Origin: JAJTHB01 sp033763775
Lineage (GTDB): Bacteria; Pseudomonadota; Alphaproteobacteria; Rickettsiales; SXRF01
Assembly: GCA_033763775.1 (NCBI GenBank)
Contig: JANRJW010000009.1
Location: 1 to 9,894, forward strand
Length of the DNA: 9,894 nucleotides
Direction of reading: 5' to 3'
Part shown: positions 6,141-9,894 of the stretch, piece by piece
Layout of the letters: the number at the start of each line of letters is the position of its first letter
Position numbering within the stretch: position 1 is the first letter of the stretch
Notes under the pieces: model-generated
What the model was told of the DNA's origin: nothing
Seen by the model: the letters and a program-made list of their open reading frames with translations, nothing else
The model's database searches: none
Made by a program: the position numbers and the translations under genes

Positions 6141-9100
6141 TAGCGCAGCTGGGCACCCCCGCCAGCGCAGAGCCGCTGGTTCTGGCGTCGCTGCTTGAGC
6201 GGCACCAATCGCTTCTTTTTATCGCCACCAGCGACCGCGACATGGCACGCATTCAAAGCGCGCTGGCCTGTATGGCGCCCGATACCGAAATACTGCGCCT
6301 GCCCGCATGGGACTGTCTGCCCTATGATCGAAGCTCGCCGCAAGCCTCGCTGATGGCCGAGCGGCTGAACACACTGGCTGCCCTCACCCGCCCGGCGAAT
6401 GGCCGCCGCCTCGTACTGACCAGCGCCAATGCGCTGCTCCAGCTCTGCCCGCCGAAAGAGGCGATTACCCGTATGATGGTGCAGGTCAGCACCGGCCAGA
6501 CCATTAGCCCTGACAAGCTTGCCGCGGCCTTAAGCGCGCAGGGCTACCGGCGCGCCTCACGCGCGATGGAGCCGGGCGAATTTGCCCAGCGCGGCGGTAT
6601 CATGGATATTGTGCCGGCCGGTATGAGCGAGGGTATTCGGCTGGACTGGTTTGGCAATGAGGTGGAAAGCCTGCGCCGCTATGACCTGATGACACAGCTC
6701 ACCTGCGGAACACTCAGCAATTTCAGCCTGCTGCCTGCCAGCGAAGTGTGGCTGAATGATGCGACTATCGCGAATTTCCGCACGCGCTACCGCGAACTTT
6801 TTGGCGCCGCACGCACAGGTGATGCGCTGTATGAAGCCATTTCCGCTGGCCAGCACTATCCCGGCATGGAGCACTGGCTGCCACTATTTTATGAACTGCC
6901 CAGTACGATGGCTGATTATCTGCCGGACTGCGCCATATGCTACGGCCACGACCTGCCCGCCCTGATAGACGAGCGGCGTGAAACAATCATGGATTATTAT
7001 CAGGCACGCCTTGATGCGCTCGCCATGAGCAGCAAATCACGCGCAGCAGCGGGCGGCGCGCCTTACTACCCACTGCCGCCAGAAAGTGCGTTTCTTACCA
7101 AGCAACAATGGCAATCGATGCTGGCGCGGCCATACGTCATGGAGCTTTCGCCCTATCATCCCCCCGCGCTCGCGGGTCTGAAATCCGTGCTGCCACTGGT
7201 GCAGGGACAGGCCGATCGCACGCCATTGACTCAGCTGCGCGAGATGCAGCGAAAACCAACCCTCATCGCCTGTTTCAGCGAAGGCTCGCGCGAGCGCCTG
7301 TTTGGGCTGCTCAGCGGGCATGATTTTTTCTGCCTGAACCTCGCCAGCTGGCAGGATCGCAAGCAAATTAAAGGCAAAACCATCGGGCTGCTGGTACTGC
7401 CGCTTGAGCAGGGTTTTGAAACCGACGATTACCTCCTGCTTTCCGAGCAGGATGTGCTGGGCGAGCGCATCACCCGCAGCACCAGAAAAAAGAAAAACTC
7501 TGATGTGTTTATGGCCGAAGCCGCCAGCTTCAACGCCGGCGAGCTGGTGGTGCACCGCGAGCACGGCATCGGCCGGTTCGAAGGGTTGGTCACGCTTACC
7601 GTCGAGGCGGTGCAACATGATTGCCTAAAACTGACCTATGCCGAGAATGCACGGTTATTTTTGCCCGTGGAAAATCTGGACGTCATCACCCGTTACGGCA
7701 CGGAGACAGAAGGCATCGAGCTGGACCGGCTGGGCGGCGTCGCCTGGCAGGCGCGCGCGGCGAAACTGAAAGAGCGCATCACACTGGCCGCCGAGGCGCT
7801 CATGAAAACCGCCGCCGAACGTCTGCTGAAACCCGCCGAGCGCTTAAGCGCACCCGAAGCGCTGGCGGACGCATTCGCCGCCCGCTTTCCTTACGTGGAA
7901 ACGGACGATCAGGCCCGGGCGATTGAAGACGTCACGCATGACCTCTCCTCCGGCAAGCCCATGGATAGGCTGATCTGCGGCGATGTCGGGTTCGGCAAAA
8001 CCGAAGTGGCGCTGCGCGCTGCCTATGCGGCCGTCATGGCGGAGCCAAAAAAACAGGTTGCCGTTATTTGCCCGACCACACTGCTTGCCCGCCAGCATCT
8101 GAAAAACTTCGAGGCCAGGTTCGAAGGTTTTCCCGTCACGGTGCGCGGACTATCCCGCTTAAGCGGCGCGAAGGAAGCGGAAGCGGTCAAAAAAGGGCTG
8201 AAAGATGGGTCCGTCGATGTTGTAATCGGCACGCATGCGCTGCTGGCCGAAGCGGTTTCCTTCGCGCGACTGGGGTTGCTTATCATCGACGAAGAGCAGC
8301 ATTTCGGCGTGGCGCAGAAGGAAAAACTGAAAACGCTGAAAGCGGACGTGCATGTGCTGACACTTTCGGCCACGCCTATTCCGCGCACGTTGCAACTGGC
8401 GCTTACCGGCGTGCGGGATTTAAGCCTGATCACTACCCCGCCGGTGGACCGCATCGCGGTGCGTACTTTCGTGCTCCCCTGGGACCCAGTCACCTTGCGC
8501 GAAGCCTTGATGCGCGAGCATCACCGCGGCGGCAAAAGCTTCATCGTCACCCCGCGCATCGCGAATCTCGCGGAACTGGAAGCGGAGCTGCGAACGCTCG
8601 CGCCGGAACTGAGTTTCGCCGTCGCCCACGGGCAGATGGGGGCTACTGCGCTCGATAAAATCATGAACGAATTTTACGACGGGAAATACGATGCACTGAT
8701 TTCCACCAGCATCGTCGAATCGGGCCTCGACGTACCGACGGCGAATACGCTCATCATCCATCAGGCGCACCGTTTCGGGCTGTCGCAACTCTATCAGCTG
8801 CGCGGGCGCGTGGGCCGCGGCAAAACGCGCGCTTACGCCTATTTCACCTTGCCGAACGGCCATCTACTCACCTCGCACGCCACGCGCCGGCTGGAGGTCA
8901 TGCAGTCGCTCGATCATCTCGGTGCGGGTTTTACGCTGGCCAGCCATGACATGGACATACGCGGGTTCGGCAATCTGGTGGGCGAAGAACAATCGGGGCA
9001 TATTTGCGAAGTCGGCATCGAGCTTTATCAACAAATGTTACAGGAAGCGGTGGAGGCGATCAGGCAACGCGCGCAAACGAGCGATCAGGCCCCATTATCC

Positions 9101-9580
9101 CCCATGGCGGCTGTTTCACCACCTCACTCCGTAACGCTCAATCTCGGGCTTTCGGTGCTGATTCCCGAAAGCTACGTGCCCGACCTGGAACTACGTATGG
9201 GGCTTTATCGCCGCGTGGGAGAATTGAACGATGATGCGGAAATCGACGCGTTCGCCGCCGAGTTGATCGACCGCTTCGGCCCGCTGCCGGAGGAGGTGGA
9301 ACATCTGTTGTTCGTGATGAAACTCAAACGCCTCTGCCGCGCGCTTCACATCGAGAAAATCGACCTGGGGCCGAAGGGTGCCGTGATCGGTTTCAAGGAA
9401 AACCGCTTCCCCAACCCGGACGGTTTGATGCGCCACGTGCTCGCTCGTCCGCGTGAGTGGAAAGCACGACCCGACCAAAAGCTTGTGTGGCTGAACGAAA
9501 CGGATCACCTAAATGCACCCGCCAAGCGCTGCGCGAACCTGCACCGCGTGCTTCAGGCGCTGGAGCCGCTTATTTCGTAA
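6137..9580 (+). CDS. mfd: Transcription-repair coupling factor Mfd
   Basis: Mfd uses ATP hydrolysis to push or release RNA polymerase stalled at DNA lesions and recruits UvrA to start nucleotide excision repair. The 1147-residue product is full length (E. coli Mfd has 1148). The N-terminal third is the UvrB-like module, with PAWDCLPYDRSSP near 56-68 and no intact Walker A there, as usual for Mfd. The CarD-like RNA polymerase-interaction domain covers about 462-525 (GELVVHREHGIGRFEG from 468). The translocase core has Walker A GDVGFGKT (615-622, Lys621), DEEQ (718-721), SATPIPRT (from 744) and GRVGRG (890-895). RGFGNLVGEEQSG (from 942) is the TRG region, and the C-terminal TRCF domain follows from about 1000. 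It is translated by start-stop overlap with sdhE. All key residues are present. Confidence 0.98.
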   Translation: MIAQLGTPASAEPLVLASLLERHQSLLFIATSDRDMARIQSALACMAPDTEILRLPAWDCLPYDRSSPQASLMAERLNTLAALTRPANGRRLVLTSANALLQLCPPKEAITRMMVQVSTGQTISPDKLAAALSAQGYRRASRAMEPGEFAQRGGIMDIVPAGMSEGIRLDWFGNEVESLRRYDLMTQLTCGTLSNFSLLPASEVWLNDATIANFRTRYRELFGAARTGDALYEAISAGQHYPGMEHWLPLFYELPSTMADYLPDCAICYGHDLPALIDERRETIMDYYQARLDALAMSSKSRAAAGGAPYYPLPPESAFLTKQQWQSMLARPYVMELSPYHPPALAGLKSVLPLVQGQADRTPLTQLREMQRKPTLIACFSEGSRERLFGLLSGHDFFCLNLASWQDRKQIKGKTIGLLVLPLEQGFETDDYLLLSEQDVLGERITRSTRKKKNSDVFMAEAASFNAGELVVHREHGIGRFEGLVTLTVEAVQHDCLKLTYAENARLFLPVENLDVITRYGTETEGIELDRLGGVAWQARAAKLKERITLAAEALMKTAAERLLKPAERLSAPEALADAFAARFPYVETDDQARAIEDVTHDLSSGKPMDRLICGDVGFGKTEVALRAAYAAVMAEPKKQVAVICPTTLLARQHLKNFEARFEGFPVTVRGLSRLSGAKEAEAVKKGLKDGSVDVVIGTHALLAEAVSFARLGLLIIDEEQHFGVAQKEKLKTLKADVHVLTLSATPIPRTLQLALTGVRDLSLITTPPVDRIAVRTFVLPWDPVTLREALMREHHRGGKSFIVTPRIANLAELEAELRTLAPELSFAVAHGQMGATALDKIMNEFYDGKYDALISTSIVESGLDVPTANTLIIHQAHRFGLSQLYQLRGRVGRGKTRAYAYFTLPNGHLLTSHATRRLEVMQSLDHLGAGFTLASHDMDIRGFGNLVGEEQSGHICEVGIELYQQMLQEAVEAIRQRAQTSDQAPLSPMAAVSPPHSVTLNLGLSVLIPESYVPDLELRMGLYRRVGELNDDAEIDAFAAELIDRFGPLPEEVEHLLFVMKLKRLCRALHIEKIDLGPKGAVIGFKENRFPNPDGLMRHVLARPREWKARPDQKLVWLNETDHLNAPAKRCANLHRVLQALEPLIS

Positions 9581-9608
9581 GCATTCATCAGGCAGTGTGA
9601 ATGTTCAC
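9581..9608 (+). other. Inverted repeats just after mfd
   Basis: CATTCA (9582-9587) and TGAATG (9598-9603) form a small stem, and GTGAA-TG-TTCAC (9597-9608) is a palindrome overlapping it. No T-run follows, so this is not a convincing intrinsic terminator. Confidence 0.3.
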
Positions 9609-9672
9609 TATAGCGCCTAACGAATAGATAGGAAATGAACGGCGATGAATCGCAAGCCCCTCACCCTCCCGC

Positions 9673-9689
9673 GAACGCCGTTGGCGTTC
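9673..9689. repeat. Hairpin inside the intergenic repeat
   Basis: GAACGCC (9673-9679) and GGCGTTC (9683-9689) are a perfect 7-bp inverted repeat with a GTT loop, within the element after mfd. Confidence 0.6.
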
Positions 9690-9715
9690 CGCCCCGAAGG
9701 GAGAGGGAATGAGCG

Positions 9716-9736
9716 CCTTCTCCCACCGGGAGAAGG
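9716..9736. repeat. Hairpin inside the intergenic repeat
   Basis: CCTTCTCCC (9716-9724) and GGGAGAAGG (9728-9736) are a perfect 9-bp inverted repeat with an ACC loop. GCGCC (9713-9717) and GGCGC (9739-9743) could extend or replace it. This strong G/C stem could slow transcription reading out of mfd, though no T-run follows. Confidence 0.6.
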
Positions 9737-9819
9737 GCGGCGCAAGCCGGGATGAGGGAATCTCCAACGATTCGTTACGCGCTATATAGCGCCTAACGAA
9801 AAGCAGCATCCAGGCGATT

Positions 9820-9842
9820 TTTCAGCCCTAAAGTGGCTGAAA
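9820..9842. other. Hairpin in the right-hand intergenic region
   Basis: TTTCAGCC (9820-9827) and GGCTGAAA (9835-9842) form a perfect 8-bp stem with a 7-base loop. There is no clear T-run on either strand, so terminator function is uncertain. Beyond it (9843-9894) I see only a short TCCAT/ATGGA inverted repeat near 9861-9877 and no gene. Confidence 0.45.
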
Positions 9843-9894
9843 CCAGAAAAACAGCGGCATTCCATGATAAATAATGGAGCGGGCGAAGAGATTC

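Larger units (their letters stand above)
9609..9800. repeat. Palindromic intergenic repeat element with matching ends
   Basis: TATAGCGCCTAACGAA occurs as an exact 16-bp direct repeat at 9609-9624 and 9785-9800. Immediately inside the right copy, TTCGTTACGCGCTATA (9771-9786) is its inverted form with one mismatch, so 9609-9786 has inverted ends like a MITE and 9771-9800 is a nearly perfect palindrome. The interior is rich in stems (9673-9689, 9716-9736) and has the CCCTCACCC, GGGAGAGGG, CGGGATGAGGG composition of the proteobacterial REP-like intergenic repeats. It encodes no plausible protein. Whether the ends are transposase-recognised is inference. Confidence 0.6.

Noticed and set aside
7037..7618. 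193-residue minus-strand open frame
   Set aside because: It lies wholly antisense to mfd, whose coding frame is certain; long antisense frames are expected in GC-biased genes.
8023..8493. 156-residue minus-strand open frame
   Set aside because: It overlaps the conserved Mfd translocase core on the opposite strand and resembles no family.
9588..9809. 73-residue minus-strand open frame after mfd
   Set aside because: It is a translation of the palindromic intergenic repeat; the Ser/Pro/Arg-rich product is typical of spurious frames in such repeats.

Overview
The window reads as a chromosomal segment of an alphaproteobacterium. Evidence is the 16S rRNA V3-region text around positions 60-110 (an alphaproteobacterial GGACAATGGGCGAAAGCC-type stretch on the minus strand) and the sdhE-mfd gene order next to recG. 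The genus cannot be fixed from this much 16S. Short variable regions and the helix sequences look closer to Rickettsiales/Rhodospirillales-like groups than to Rhizobiales, but that is only an impression.

Layout. Positions 1-415 are the 5' part of a 16S rRNA gene on the minus strand, running off the left edge. Positions 416-850 hold its leader and promoter: a TTGACA-N17-CATAAA promoter with an A/T-rich upstream tract, a GC-rich discriminator, a boxA-like antitermination site and a set of nested or competing hairpins. Positions 895-2636 hold two tandem minus-strand genes for class III-prepilin-like pseudopilins, clear paralogues of each other. Positions 2712-4859 encode RecG helicase. Positions 4903-5820 encode a PAS-like plus degenerate GGDEF protein. 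A short divergent intergenic region then leads to plus-strand sdhE (5904-6140) and mfd (6137-9580), which overlap by ATGA. The last 314 bases hold no gene but carry a compact palindromic intergenic repeat with matching ends and several hairpins.

How the genes fit together. RecG (stalled-fork reversal) and Mfd (removal of stalled RNA polymerase, recruitment of nucleotide excision repair) are related superfamily 2 DNA translocases placed back to back, with the flavinylation factor SdhE as the first gene of the mfd transcript. The PAS/GGDEF protein has lost its catalytic motif, so it is probably a sensor or scaffold and not a c-di-GMP synthase. The pseudopilins have no secretion or pilus machinery beside them and must rely on a prepilin peptidase and assembly ATPase encoded elsewhere.

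Most of the window is ordinary housekeeping sequence. The items most worth a second look are the switch-like rRNA leader, the cysteine- and Ca-loop-bearing tandem pseudopilins, the GGDEF-less PAS protein and the palindromic element after mfd. I see no clear evidence of a wholly new multi-gene system.
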